From assembly GCF_000182565.1 (NCBI RefSeq), contig NW_015971537.1:2019299-2083298 (forward strand): DNA of 64,000 nt, written 5' to 3'. Below are positions 1 to 11,585 of this stretch, in pieces (within the stretch, counting starts at the first letter, position 1; each line of letters begins with the position of its first letter). The position numbers were made by a program, and so were the translations under genes. Source of the DNA: Spizellomyces punctatus DAOM BR117 (Eukaryota > Chytridiomycota > Chytridiomycetes > Spizellomycetales > Spizellomycetaceae). The notes beneath the pieces were generated by a model. That model worked only from the letters and a program-made list of their open reading frames with translations. It had not been told where the DNA came from and searched no databases.

Positions 1-579
1 AGATGTCAATACGTTTGTTGCTTGCAAAAAAAACGTCCAGATGCTACACTTTTTATACACATACCAATATACTTGAAGGGTTTATTCAATCCGGTCAGCT
101 TCTTTAAACACTGCTCTACTATGTTGGAATTCCACTGTGCTACCTTTCCATGATGATATGCAGCATTTTGCAAAGTGTTTTCAATTGACTAGCTCAACGT
201 AAGAAAAATCAACCTCATTGCTGAGAATGTTTGCGGCTATGAGTACTAGAACGAACCTCTTTGATGACATTGTTGACTTCTTCCACCACGAAGGCTTTCT
301 AAGCAAAGAAATGACGGAACATGCAAGTTAGGCATCGCCCCTTTCCAAATAGCATCTTTTTCCATTTCAGACTGCTTGAGGACTCTCAAAAGTACCGTTC
401 CACCTTTTTGCAGTCACTCTCTGTAGGTCTCCAGACGAAGCCCGTTCACGAGCACTTTTGAACTCGCCAAACCATTTCATTCCGGCCCCAGTCGCTGCGG
501 TCCAAACCTCTCCGCCATTCGCCATTTATCATTGCATGCAAGCCAAACCCACCTCTTCCATTCCTTGAAAGTCTTCCAT
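1..579 (-). CDS. Dynein light chain, Tctex type (DYNLT1-like), partial
   Basis: A light chain that binds the dynein intermediate chain. Three exons are visible on the minus strand: 579-553 (start MEDFQGMEE), 298-257 (KAFVVEEVNNVIKE) and 188-65 (SIENTLQNAAYHHG through KPFKYI). They join in phase and read like the N-terminal two thirds of animal DYNLT1, including the conserved QWNSNIVEQCLKKL and NKPFKYI segments. The donor after FKYI is at position 64 (gtatgtg), so the C-terminal exon or exons lie beyond the left edge of the window. The first intron (299-552, 254 nt) is much longer than the others in this window, so a further small exon inside it cannot be excluded. Family identity comes from motif recognition and is secure; the exact N-terminus is less so. 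Confidence 0.85.
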
Positions 580-1015
580 GTCGGTCTTGTGGGCTTATAA
601 TGAGATTGGGCTCAGCTAAAGTCTTTTATTCGTTTTCCGACGAGGACAGGTTTGTAGATCTTGAGAACTGAGGATCACAGTCGGAACTCTCGGGCGACGC
701 GCTTCTCAGTGCAGCAGGGTCGGAGTGACCCGTTGCTTACCTACAACGATACCTTTGAGTTTTTCGATATATAATAAAAGGTTTCCGTTTCAGTGTCAGA
801 AGTAGTAAAAAAAATGTGGAACTGTTCCTATCATTAATCTAATTACAATACATGCTCTAGTTCCCGCCAACGTTTCATACAATAGAAATGCACCACTCAT
901 GTATGACCGCCAGGACCGACAGAATCCCGCTATGACACGTCCTAATTATATGCCGACTTTACATTCGCCATTTTTCAAGTATACAAATCAGATCTACAAA
1001 AGCTCATATGCGCTT
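580..1015. other. Intergenic, 436 bp
   Basis: This spacer lies between the start of the dynein light chain gene (minus strand) and the 3' end of the LIM gene (minus strand). I see no convincing exon in it. It holds AT-rich stretches, including an A-run near 808-816 that fits the downstream end of a transcription unit. Confidence 0.5.
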
Positions 1016-2673
1016 TCAAATGTTTCGTATCAGTGTTTGTCGCCTATTTGCCTTCTCTTGTCGGTAAACTTTCATTATATCCATTTCACAGTATGGACGA
1101 TTCGCAAATGAGTAGTAGGTGGCGGTCAGAGGTGTCTGGCAGACATAACAGCACCAGCATTCGGGATGGTACCGTTTGTTAAATTCCATGACCTCTGCAC
1201 ATGGACCTGCAAGAAGGCACAAATGAGGAAACCTGGGAAATGTGATTGACAGGGAGTATTACATACCTTCTATCGGTTGATCACAAGTTCCGCATAGGGA
1301 GTTGTTGCTTTCGTGATAATGGAAACGGCACAGGGGATCATCACCGAGAACATAGAAGCTTTTATCAGGGAAAGGCTCTTTACATATCTTGCAAACGAAG
1401 CACTCCTTATGGAATGTGGAGTTGAGAGCACAGATGGTCTCCCCTTGAATACCGTTTCCACATTCACGGCAGGTAGGAGCCACAAGAGCTGCGTAATCAG
1501 CTGAGCAGTAAACCTATGTAACCAGTAATACGTTCAGCAACTAGATATGAGTACATGCAGGGATACACAGTGGCCCTACCTGGTTGTCGTGTTCGAAAGG
1601 GTTACCTTGTATTGGTTCACGGCATGCAGCACATCGCAAATGCTGCTCATGCCATGCTTTACCAAGGGCGTACACGGCATGAGTGAATATCGGTTGGTTG
1701 CTATTAAGTTTTCATGGTGTATTAGTGGATAAGCATAATCAATGGCAAAATTGTGGTCATGTACAAACCAGCCAGCGCAAGTAAGCTTGAGAGCACGATT
1801 AAAATCCGGCTCGCAGTAGGCCCTGCCTTCGTAAGGAATGTATGGATTTCGTTCATCGAACGCAGAGTTGCAAACATAGCAGCGAAAGCAGGTGATATGG
1901 AAGAATTTACGAAGGGCGTCGATCTGGAAAGCCGTGGAAGGGTCCGTAATTTTACGGTTGCATCCACCACACGTAGGGCGTTTTCTGGTTCTACCTTCCT
2001 TGTCCTCTCTCCCTTCCCGTCGACCACGTCCATCGCGTAAGTCCCGATCATCGGTAACGACCATTTCATTCATCAGATCTGCCATGACAGCGTCTATGGA
2101 GCTTGCCAGCCCAGAGCTTGCGGGGCTGTTCGTTCCATCTCCTCGGATATCTAATCCTTTCGTCAGCACATTTGTCAAATCCGGATTCGCTCGTCGCTCG
2201 CGAGGACGCTCCCGGTCACTTCCCCCACGAGCTCTCGATTTATCCCTATGCTGGCTCCGATCACGACGTGAGCTCTTGCTGCTTACATTCGGGTCTCGAG
2301 GTCTGCCTTGGTCTGTTTTCCCCCACGTATTCTCCTGGTCCGCCCATCGGTCGTCACGGCTCCGGCCTCGGTCCTCGTACTCCCGTTCTCGGCCTCGCCC
2401 CTTTTCATAACTATTGGCGTATCCTGGATTCTGACGACTGGAGGGATTAGGGTAGGGATCTTGAGGGTAGTCGGGAGAGGCTGCGTAAGGGTCGGTATAA
2501 GGATCAGCTGGATAAGGTTTTGGATTCCTAATCCTTTGAAGCTGTTCTCCACGAATTTCCGGCACAACTGGCGCTCCAGCGTAACAATGATGTTCTTGGT
2601 CAAAATCAATAACTTGTCCGCAGTCTCGACAGCGAATAGTGGGTAGTTGCGAATAGTATGCAGATTTAACCAT
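1016..2673 (-). CDS. Four-LIM-domain protein (paxillin/Pxl1-like)
   Basis: Probable cytoskeletal scaffold. Exons 2673-1769, 1700-1580, 1513-1267 and 1206-1016 total 1464 nt (487 residues). The chosen start gives MVKSAYYSQLPTIRC with CRDCGQVID and HHC, a short zinc-ligand motif typical of the N-terminus of fungal LIM proteins; an upstream in-frame extension is possible. The middle is low-complexity, rich in P/Y then R/D/E/S. Four consecutive LIM domains close the protein, opening with CGGC, CAGC, CREC and CGTC; each has the usual paired zinc knuckles, for example WHEQHLRCAAC and FHKECFVCKIC. All three introns interrupt LIM domains, which is why simple translation shows broken fingers. Four C-terminal LIM domains plus a disordered N-terminus is the paxillin/Pxl1 layout, but the LIM order alone does not prove orthology. 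Confidence 0.88.
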
Positions 2674-3099
2674 GGCGCTCAACTTTGACGTTTCTTCCTG
2701 TACGATAGCCCTGCTCCAACCACAACAAAAATTTGTCAATCTACCCAATTCTATAATGTTCAAGTCTATCCGTTCTACTCTATCCTGGCGGATTCCTTTC
2801 TAAATCTGCGTATCAGCGTTGCAAGCAAAAAAGTCCGTTTAAAATGCAAAGGAATGGATCTGCAAAAGATAAAAAGTTTGAATCAAACTCGCCGTTTGCC
2901 TTACGCAGGGGAACGTTACACACGCTTAAGTAAGATTCATGTCACGTGAGCGCTGCAGATTCCGCGCTCGTTTCTTCGAGTTTTGTTTTTGTTTTTGAAC
3001 ATCTGTCTCGTGTATTGACCGGCCGGCGTCGGTGCAAAAGTTGCTGTTTTTTAATCTGGACGGCGGAAAAAATACATTGGTTAGAGCGGCTGGACGGTC
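2674..3099. promoter_or_regulatory. Divergent promoter with CACGTG (2943-2948)
   Basis: A 426-bp spacer separates the LIM gene start (2673, minus) from the RIM15 start (3100, plus). It contains the palindrome CACGTG in the context gtcacgtgag, the core bound by fungal bHLH factors such as Cbf1. No exon was seen. Function is inferred from position and motif only. Confidence 0.45.
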
Positions 3100-6000
3100 A
3101 TGGGTGAAGACCAGCATATCCGGCCACGTCCACCGCCTCTGGAAGTTCGTAGCTCTGACCCCAGTTTCCGTCGACGCTACACATCTACAGCCCACCTTGG
3201 TCGCAATAGAGGAGAATTCAACATCCCCCCACCTTCACCGGGATTAACAGGCGTCAAAGCGGAGCAAAAAATCCCGGGAACAACTTGTGCTGTGACGGGA
3301 CTCACAAATCCAGTTGATGCAGAACATGGCCAAATCACACCACACGACAGAGTTTTTGGCTTTGAGGATTTGGAAAAGCCATCGCCAGCGGCCTCTTTAT
3401 CTGGAGAGCAATCTGCAGATTCAAATACAGCCTTGGGATCCGCCGAGTCGCTTACAACGCCGGTTGGTGATGCACCCAACCCAGCTAGTCGACTGGAGAG
3501 ACGTTCATTTTCTGGTCAGGAAAGATCAGAATCTTCTGGATGGATAATACCAGGTGGATCCTTTTCTCTTGAATCTAGTTCATTGCAGTACCGCACCAGC
3601 ATGGAGCTCCGCTTAGGCAGCAAGGGGGATGTTGTCGGATCGCCTTCTTCCATGGCACTGGACACACGCGGTCGATCCTACTCATCATCGCGCTCATTTT
3701 GGAAGTCGCCTCTCGCATCGGATGGAAGCTTTCGGATGGGGTTAGCGGAAACAACCAGCACATTCTTGAGGAAACGTGCACCGACGACCGCAAGCGATGC
3801 GTCCTCGAACCCTGATGCACCCCATTCCAGAGCTCGAACTCCATCAGGCACTTCGACAAGTTCCGCTACCCCATTATCGGCATCTATCACACCCGTTTCC
3901 CCTCTATCAGGACGCAAACGAAACGTCTCTGGGAATTCACCACTTAATCTCCTACGGAGAACTATGTTGGGAGCGGGACCTGCATCAGATACTTCAGAGG
4001 GCCAGGACTCGGATGGGTATGATTCAGGTGCTTCAACTGCAAGTTTTCCTATGGTCACCAAGCTAGAAGGTCAACCAGTGGAAGTACCGTCGACGGCACT
4101 TCTTGGGGCCCTGGACTTTGATGTCTCTGCCGCTGTGTTCGATGAGAAAACGACTGATTTTGATGTGTCGCGTTCCCTCGTTCAAGAGCTCGTACACGCC
4201 AAAGAGCGGGCCGACATTGGTGTTCGATGGATACTGGACTCCTGGTATGAATCCATCGACAATGGCACGACTGAGGCACTGCTCAACTATAAAATGTCGT
4301 CGGTCATCAACATATCCAAAAGTAAAATGGGATACACTCCACCGTCTGAACCCAGAGGTGAACCCTTTTCAGTTACAGATTCCTCTGCAGAGCTGAAAGC
4401 CCATCCACCACATTCCAATACAAAGACCGAAAATGGACAAAGAAGAAAGACGAGTACCGGTGAGCCATGGTTGACGACTGGAGGGATATCAATCGATCCA
4501 TCAGGAGTCAAACACAGGAGACGATATTTAACTCACTCTAGCAGCTGGCCACCGTCCGTGCTGGGTAGGTAACGTAAAAGCTTATTGTCCTAGCAATACG
4601 TCGCCTGATTCAAATGCCATATGCTAGCACCTCCCCACGAAATGCTTCTTTCTCGCGTGGAGAATATTGCAAAAACCATCCTCCAGACACCAGTGACTGC
4701 CATGATTCATACAAATATTGCTGGCGACATAATGCAGACGCTGCAAAGTTTAATGGAGGAGCAGCGAAGAATGGTGGTAGCAAACTCTGCTGTTGAAGAC
4801 CTGCTTGCCAAATTTCAGTTCACATTTGCGCCAGTTTCACGTTTAGCAGAGTCCTTGGTAAGTATCAAGACTTTTGATGCATGAGCCACCTATGCTGACA
4901 GACTGCTTTTAGAACCAATATGCACGAGTTCTCCGGACAGCGTCAGGTCTCGAAGGACTGGCTGAGACTCCTCCTCAACCTCGACGGACAAGATCTCGTG
5001 GATCATCATCACTGCTACTTAGTCCAACACAAGATGGAAGTGCGCTCCCGCAGGTGTCGAATAATCGCATTGAGGCGGCGTCTGCATTCGCCTCAACAGC
5101 GATATCTCCAGGTAAAGAATCTCCCGAAGAGGCTCCGAAGGAGCTGGGAGCGGCGACGGTTAGCAGCAGAGAGGTCCAGCAGTCGAAGAACATCAAGTCT
5201 GCTAGGGATCCGGGGGTCGCACCAGGGGGTTCTGTGGTAGTCGATGCAAATGGAGCCACCGAGCACATTCCTTTGCTCCATGTTGAGCCAACAAGTCCCT
5301 GGAAACGGGAGGAAAGAACAACAGAACCCAATAGCCCCATTCAGGGACGTGCTGTTAGTTGTGTAATGCCGACAAACACAGCGCTGGGCGCACCGTCATT
5401 GCAGTATGCAGCAAGTGCTCATGATCTCAGAGAGGATACGAGATTAGTGATGGTACAGAAGCATGAAAAGCCTTCGACGGGAAGTCAACCAGATATCTTT
5501 ACGGAACAAGACAAGGAGCGAAGCCCGAGATTGAGCAAGCACCTCAAGAAGGTAGTATTAGTACGTGATGTGAATGACCTGTGCTCAGAAACGTTGACTA
5601 CGACACATCATGCAGAAACCGGTCGTCTCGTTCCTGAAATCCATCAGACAAGCATTTTCCGGAACTGCTTCCGCTTCGGCACCTCAGAGCCCGTCAGAGT
5701 CAACTGCAGATCTGAAAGCTCATGGAAAGTTCAAGTCTTCCACGCCAACTACAAGCATGCCGTCTTTGTTAACCGGTGCTAAGGGTCACCCGCCAAGCAC
5801 ACCTGTTACTCCCTCCTGTCGAACATCGTCGGCAGATTCGATAAAAGGATTTACAGAATCGGCTTCAGATCTCTTCAAACCCCGTTCGACAGAATCCATT
5901 GAGAAATCACGCGTTTCAGACGAGAAATCCAAAGAGCGTGATAGACACGAAGGTGAAAGCGATGATAGGGAGCGCCGACCCACCAGAGAGCGAGAACGAG

Positions 6001-9000
6001 CTGCCACCACCGGCAATGCATCTCCATCTAAAGGAGGGAAAGATGTCGCTCTTCTCTGTCGCATCTGTGAGGAATACGTTCCTGCAAGAGTAATTGACGA
6101 ACATTCCAAGATCTGCGCTGTGCAGCAGGAGTTTCATTTGAAGAGTTGGAATTGCGACATGAAACTTCGCAAACATGCTGCCATTTTAGAGGCCAAAAAG
6201 GAGCTTCTGGACGTGGAGGTAGTCTCAAGTGCTGAAAGATTGTTTTATCTGATTTGAGTCAATGACATTATTTCTGTATAAATGTCAGGATTTTGAAGAC
6301 TGGACCGACTGGCAGCGCTTACGGAAAATCTGTGAGACCATTGGAGAGAAAGCTGTAAAGTACGAGAGATTGTCCCATTTTGTGTTTAAGTAGATTTCAG
6401 GTTTAATGATATTGATGGTACCCTGTGCAGGATCGCAGCCGCAACAGAACACGGTGGAAAAAAGACAGTTGGGAAACTGGAAAGATGCATTGCGAGATTC
6501 AAGCGTTACGTGGAGGAGGGGGAAAAGTATCCCGATCATGCTGATATATTTATGGTCGTCAAGACCGTCCTTGAAGTGGTAAAGTTTTGATGATAGCCCC
6601 ATACAAATATGCCTCTGACTAACAAGTACTTGCATAAGACGGAAGAAAAGGTCAAGGCGCTTCGAGTCTGCCTTGAACGCTTACGGAGTGTCGGACCGTC
6701 TCCCACTGCACCAGTTGCGAAGGCCCCCAGTGCCATTCATGTGGAGCGTGCCACTTCGACCATCTCATCCGCGACAGAGTCTGCCATATCATTAGCGCCT
6801 ACGTCTACCACCATGGATAGCCGACGAACAAGCAAGGCGCCTCCGAGCACCCTACGGAGGACGCTGAGTAATGATAGCAGTATTAGTGCTCAGAGCACCG
6901 CTGTTCCTTCAGGTCAGAATTTTTTGTCATATGAAGCGAGATAACCCCGAACCTGGCCCTCAATGATCAGAACCCTCTAGATATGGAGACACGACAACGT
7001 GAGCCAAGTACTGGCAGTAGTGGAAAGCGCTTCATGTCCATCTTTAGCGCACTATTGCGCGGCGGCAAGGAACACCGTCGCACGTCAAGCGTCAATTCTA
7101 TAGGGGCCGACATAAACGTAAATTTCACGATTGGGTCATTTCTAGCATGAGAGCTAAAGTTCATATGTTAACATTTCTATCTCCCAAGGAGCGGCGTCAT
7201 AAGATTCCTTCTATCCGTGACTTTGAAATCATCAAGCCCATAAGTCGCGGCGCATTTGGGTACGTTGGCCCTTGTATTTTATCCTTCCGATCATTCGTGC
7301 CAACATATGTTTGCCTCAACTACAAGGAAGGTATACCTGGCACGGAAGCGAACTACTCAAGATCTCTACGCGATCAAGATATTGAAAAAACAAGATATGA
7401 TTCGCAAAAACATGGTTTCTCATGTGCTGGCGGAGAGGAACGTGCTAGCATTGTCTCGAAACCATTTTGTTGTGAAGCTGTATTATGCATTTCAGAGTAG
7501 AGAGTATCTATATCTGGTCATGGAGTACCTGATTGGAGGTGAGGAGGAGGTTGCCCAGTGCAGGCATATTGGCAGCAGTTGCTGATTTCGTGAGTGTTTA
7601 GGGGATTTGAGCTCATTGCTTGCGGCTTTCGGAACGTTTGAAGAGCCAATGGCGCGAATGTACGGTGCAGAGGTAGCGTTGGCGCTCGATTACCTGCATA
7701 CAAATGGAATTCGGCATAGGTATTGCAACCCATTATTGTTGGCTTGCTCTTGATGAAATGCTCATGCGTCTGCCTTTAGAGACTTAAAACCGGACAGTAT
7801 GTGAACGCTATGCGTGCTGCTGAGGCGCATATACTAAGAAATCTTTGTTCCGCAGATATCTTGATCAATGAAGAGGGTCATATCAAGTTGACGGTAAGAG
7901 AACACTCTATTTGTTTTATCATCTGGCAGATGGTCGTATCTCACCCGTCATGCAGGATTTTGGATTGTCGCGTATCATGATTCCTGAACAAGATCTCGCG
8001 CCTGGTAGTCCAGAGCAAATGATGGGGGTACGTCCTGAGCACGCCGTCTATTGGATGCAACAGACTGACGTGAGTTATCTTGCAGCACCTGAACACCCTA
8101 TCTCGGCGCAACAAAGGCACAGTAAATCGCCCACCGCTCGCCAATTCCCCGAATACACCCGATACGACCTCGACGCCAATCGGTCGGGTATCTACTGTCA
8201 AGTCACAGCAGAGACGAAACAGCCGACTAGTCCGGCGACAAAATTCGAGTAAGGCACTATTAGGGACACCAGATTACCTGGCCCCTGAGCTGTTGCTTGG
8301 TCTCGGGCATGGTCCGGAAGTGGACTGGTGGGCGCTGGGAATCTGCATGTTTGAATGGATTGTGGGCTTTCCCCCGTTCACTGATGACACCCCGGAGGCG
8401 ATTTTTAGGAATATTCTGGATGGAGGTATGTTCTACATGCAAGGCAATATACATCTCCGTAGGTTTGCAAACGATTCTTGCTTGATGTGCAGAGATCGAG
8501 TGGCCGGAAGACGGGATATCACCGGAAGCGAAAGATCTTATCCACCGGCTACTGAATCCGGATCCAAAGCTCCGGCTGCAGGCAGAAGGGGTCAAAAGCC
8601 ATCCATTCTTTTCTGGAGTTGAATGGGATAAAGTACGAGAACAACCAGCACCGTTTATCCCTGCGCCCGTCGATACAACGGATACAAGCTATTTTGATGG
8701 TATGCAGCAAATGTTTTACATGCACGCAACGCAAAGGTTGTCTCATGACTCTGGCCCTCTCAGTTCGTAATGAGCGTGCAGATATCAGAAAACTCTCACA
8801 ACACAGCATGCACATCCCATCAGTACCACCGGAGAGCCGTGAACTCGATTGCGGGTCTCCTAATCAATCTGGTGGCGAATTCCCTATCAGTCCGATCGGT
8901 GCCGATGCCACAAGGGCGTTACAATCTGACAGCGCACCCATATCCATGCTCTCGCTCGAATTTTCCAGAAAGGCAAGCGGCGCTCTTCCCCGCCACGACT

Positions 9001-9425
9001 CAACTCTTTCGTATTATCGAGACGTGAGCGAAGCCGATATGCTGGCTCGAGGTAGCCGTCCGAGCGGTCAGCGCCGCCGCCCTGCGCGATTTAACGACAT
9101 TTCCCGCGACTTCAGCGCGGTGTCCTTGGATGCAGACTTCCAGGAATTCACCTTCAAAAATGTGCATGGCTTAGAAGAACATAATCGGGGGATGAGGGAA
9201 AAGGTAAAACAGCAAGAATTGGAGGATGACATTGGCCAGGAAGATCCAGGTGCCTCTCCGTCAAGAACACGAAACAGTAGCGGTCGGAACAGTCTAGTCG
9301 AGAGACTTGTGGCGGGGTATAAACCATCGCAGGAGGCAGGGCTTGTAATTGGACCAGCTGGAGGGCTCGGACCGAATGTACCTGTTGGCAGTACTGGACT
9401 TTCCACCCAATGCAGCGAGAAGTAA
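3100..9425 (+). CDS. RIM15: Rim15/Greatwall-family AGC protein kinase
   Basis: Nutrient-responsive kinase that in yeasts promotes quiescence through endosulfine and PP2A-B55 (family knowledge). Seventeen exons (3100-4564, 4628-4857, 4913-5551, 5616-6218, 6289-6359, 6431-6578, 6639-6912, 6981-7117, 7189-7259, 7327-7538, 7602-7719, 7780-7796, 7856-7893, 7956-8027, 8086-8425, 8493-8699, 8782-9425) total 5286 nt (1761 residues). An in-frame stop 18 nt upstream fixes the start. The N-terminal half is Ser/Pro-rich. A C2HC finger, [21 protein letters not shown], lies near residue 925 and is a family hallmark. The kinase domain spans about 1200-1517: glycine loop SRGAFGKVY, lysine in YAIKI, RHRDLKPDN, DFGLS, then a roughly 90-residue insert before [11 protein letters not shown]. 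That insert is characteristic of Rim15/[20 protein letters not shown] follows the kinase. I see no PAS domain and no C-terminal receiver domain. Confidence 0.93.
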
Positions 9426-9620
9426 GCATTTGGTTAGAAATAGGATCGGTTCTTGTGTAAATATTGAGGTTTTTATCTCACTGTATAAAGCAAATGTTGA
9501 TAGTTTTTGAAAAGAATGTTCACTCCGCAATTTGCTTCAGCTGCCAATTTCAATCTACTCTGTACATGCACATGCTATATCCAGTGCTATACATGCTATG
9601 TTACAAGCGAAGAATTCTTT

Positions 9621-10429
9621 TTACAAGGAAAATTTGGAGGCGGGGATTGTCAACAGCTTTGCAGCACCATTGTCAGTAAACCAGATGAGACGATGCTTGG
9701 CTTTGACTGGATTGATAGGAAATGGTAAAAGTGAGTTTAATGGGTCTTTGACAATAAATAGTCAAACCATTTACCTCTTCCAGCGGGAAAGTCTTCCCTC
9801 TTCTCCAAGATCTTATAGACAGTCTCTGCCTTTCCGTCTCCGGTCACCACAAAAGCATTGGTGTCCGCATTGTTCAACAGCGGATAGGTGAACGTGATTC
9901 TGGTCGGTGGTGGCTTCGGACTATCATCCAAAGAAGCCACCCAGCGGTCCTTTACATCAAGCAATGGGTGCCCCGGAAACAAGGAACACGTGTGTCCATC
10001 TGGTCCGATCCCCAACAAGATCAGATCAAAAGAAGGGATATCTTGGCTGCCAAACACTTTCTTCAAATGCTCCTCATACTTTTTTGCAGCCGTTTCACGG
10101 TCTACGTTGGGGTCCGCTGTATAGATTTGTTCATGTGGAATAGGAACATGGTCCAAGAGCTCCTGTTTGGCCAATAGATAGTTGCTATCCGGATGGTCAA
10201 GGGGAACGAGGCGCTCGTCCGCAAAGAAAACGTGCCACTTTGACCAGTCAATGGATTTGTTAGATTTCAGTTGTTTGGCAAGTACTTTGGGAAGCGAGCC
10301 GCCGCTGAGCGCTATAGTGAAACGGCCCGACCGAGCAATGGCATCGCGAGACTTTCCAGCCACGAATACGTTTAGAGCAGCTGAAATGTCATCAGGGGTT
10401 GGGAACACGTATAATTCGGGTTGAGCCAT
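9621..10429 (-). CDS. 6-phosphogluconolactonase
   Basis: Hydrolyses 6-phosphogluconolactone in the oxidative pentose phosphate pathway. Exons 10429-9775 and 9706-9621 total 741 nt (246 residues), a normal length for the family. Diagnostic blocks are IALSGGSLPK, HVFFADERLVPLDHPDSNY, DLILLGIGPDGHTCSLFPGH and the last-exon motif RLIWFTDNGAAKLL. The 68-nt intron (9707-9774) separates that last motif, so an unspliced reading ends wrongly. The start chosen is MAQPELYVF. The frame stays open upstream, and a methionine about 35 codons earlier would add a basic segment without acidic residues until HRE, so an alternative longer N-terminus is possible. It is tail-to-tail with RIM15 and head-to-head with mitochondrial bL21. 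Confidence 0.95.
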
Positions 10430-10590
10430 GGTGTGCGCCTTGAAATGTTCGCGATGAGATGTGGTTGTGGTTGCGCCCTGCAAGTTTTTGAAAGGACGAT
10501 GGCCAAATAAACTTGGCTGAAACGCTCTCGTCATATTGCGAGATGAAGTGATCGGCTTACTAAAGCACACGTAATCAGAATCCAAGTTCG

Positions 10591-10604
10591 GTTGCTATAG
10601 CAAC
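10591..10604. promoter_or_regulatory. Perfect palindromic X-box (RFX-type site)
   Basis: GTTGCTATAGCAAC is a perfect 14-bp inverted repeat matching the X-box consensus bound by RFX transcription factors. It sits in the 258-bp divergent promoter between 6-phosphogluconolactonase and mitochondrial bL21. Similar sites recur in other promoters of this window. Confidence 0.6.
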
Positions 10605-10687
10605 GCGCGAACTTTGAATCTTGAGAGCATTCTTCTCTACGCTGTTGAAGAGACCTCCAAATTTCCATGTCAAGGCGGATTGCTTCC

Positions 10688-11530
10688 ATGTCTCTCCCCG
10701 CAATTAAAGGAGCCTTCCGAAATTGTGGTAGGATTGGTTGGTCACGACCAGGTCTAACAGGTTTGTGCTGCGATATTGTCTTTGTAACGTTTTCGTACGG
10801 TTTGTACTGACATGACTGGCGTTTGACAGCGGAGACTGGAAAGACTTTCAGCTGTACAGCGCGTGCATCACAAGGTACGGACTTGCTGTTTCGACGAGCG
10901 TTTTTCGTACAGTATTGGCTCACTAAACATGTATTTCCGCTGACAGCAGCGTTGGCTTTGGCGGAGGACGACGGACCAGTCTCGTACAGCTATGGTCTGA
11001 GTCCTGCAAGCGGCAGCTCGCGGTCGTCCCCTTTATCACCCCTTCGCAAAAGCCCCTCCTCCTCACTTTCCACTCAAGCTTCACAATCTTCAAAACCCTC
11101 ATCAACGGCGACGGCGACCCTTCCCGAAACGAAGCCACCAACAAGCTGGACACAACAAACCAAAGACGCGCTTGATCTTCTCCGCAACCAAAGTCAATAT
11201 TATGCTATAGTTGAGATCAAGAATCGACCCTACTTTGTCAACAACAATGATATCATTGTTACCATGCGTATGAACGACTTGCGGTTGGGAGACGTGATAG
11301 CTTTGGACCGCGTTCGAGAGATTGGAAGCGGGGATTACATATTGAAGGGCAATCCGTACATTGATCCCAAATATTTCACGATTAAAGCAGTTGTAGTGGA
11401 ACATCCTGTCAGTACGGAAATTGTGTCAGTACACAAGAAGAGGCGAGGGAGGGACAAGATTGTCCGCAACAATAACCACCATACAGCCTTGAGGGTGGCA
11501 GGTATTGAAATCAATAAGCCTGTAGCATAA
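10688..11530 (+). CDS. MRPL49: Mitochondrial ribosomal protein bL21m
   Basis: Large-subunit mitoribosome protein. Exons 10688-10727, 10830-10874 and 10947-11530 total 669 nt (222 residues). The C-terminal half carries the bL21 fold signature: YYAIVEIKNRPYFV, LRLGDVIALDRV, a GSGDYILKGNPYIDPKYFTI block, then VHKKRRGRDK and a terminal RVAGIEI. The N-terminal exons encode a basic, hydroxylated leader (MSLPAIKGAFRN...) that fits a mitochondrial presequence, followed by a Ser/Pro-rich linker. The body is secure; the two small 5' exons are inferred from splice sites and phase. Confidence 0.88.
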
Positions 11531-11585
11531 CATTTAATTGCAATCAAATAGAAACATCATCTACATCCTTTCTTCGCACCCGGCT

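Noticed and set aside
226-417. Plus-strand spliced frame MFAAMSTRTNLFDDIVDFFHH...
   Set aside because: The opposite strand encodes the Tctex light chain exons, which match a known family.
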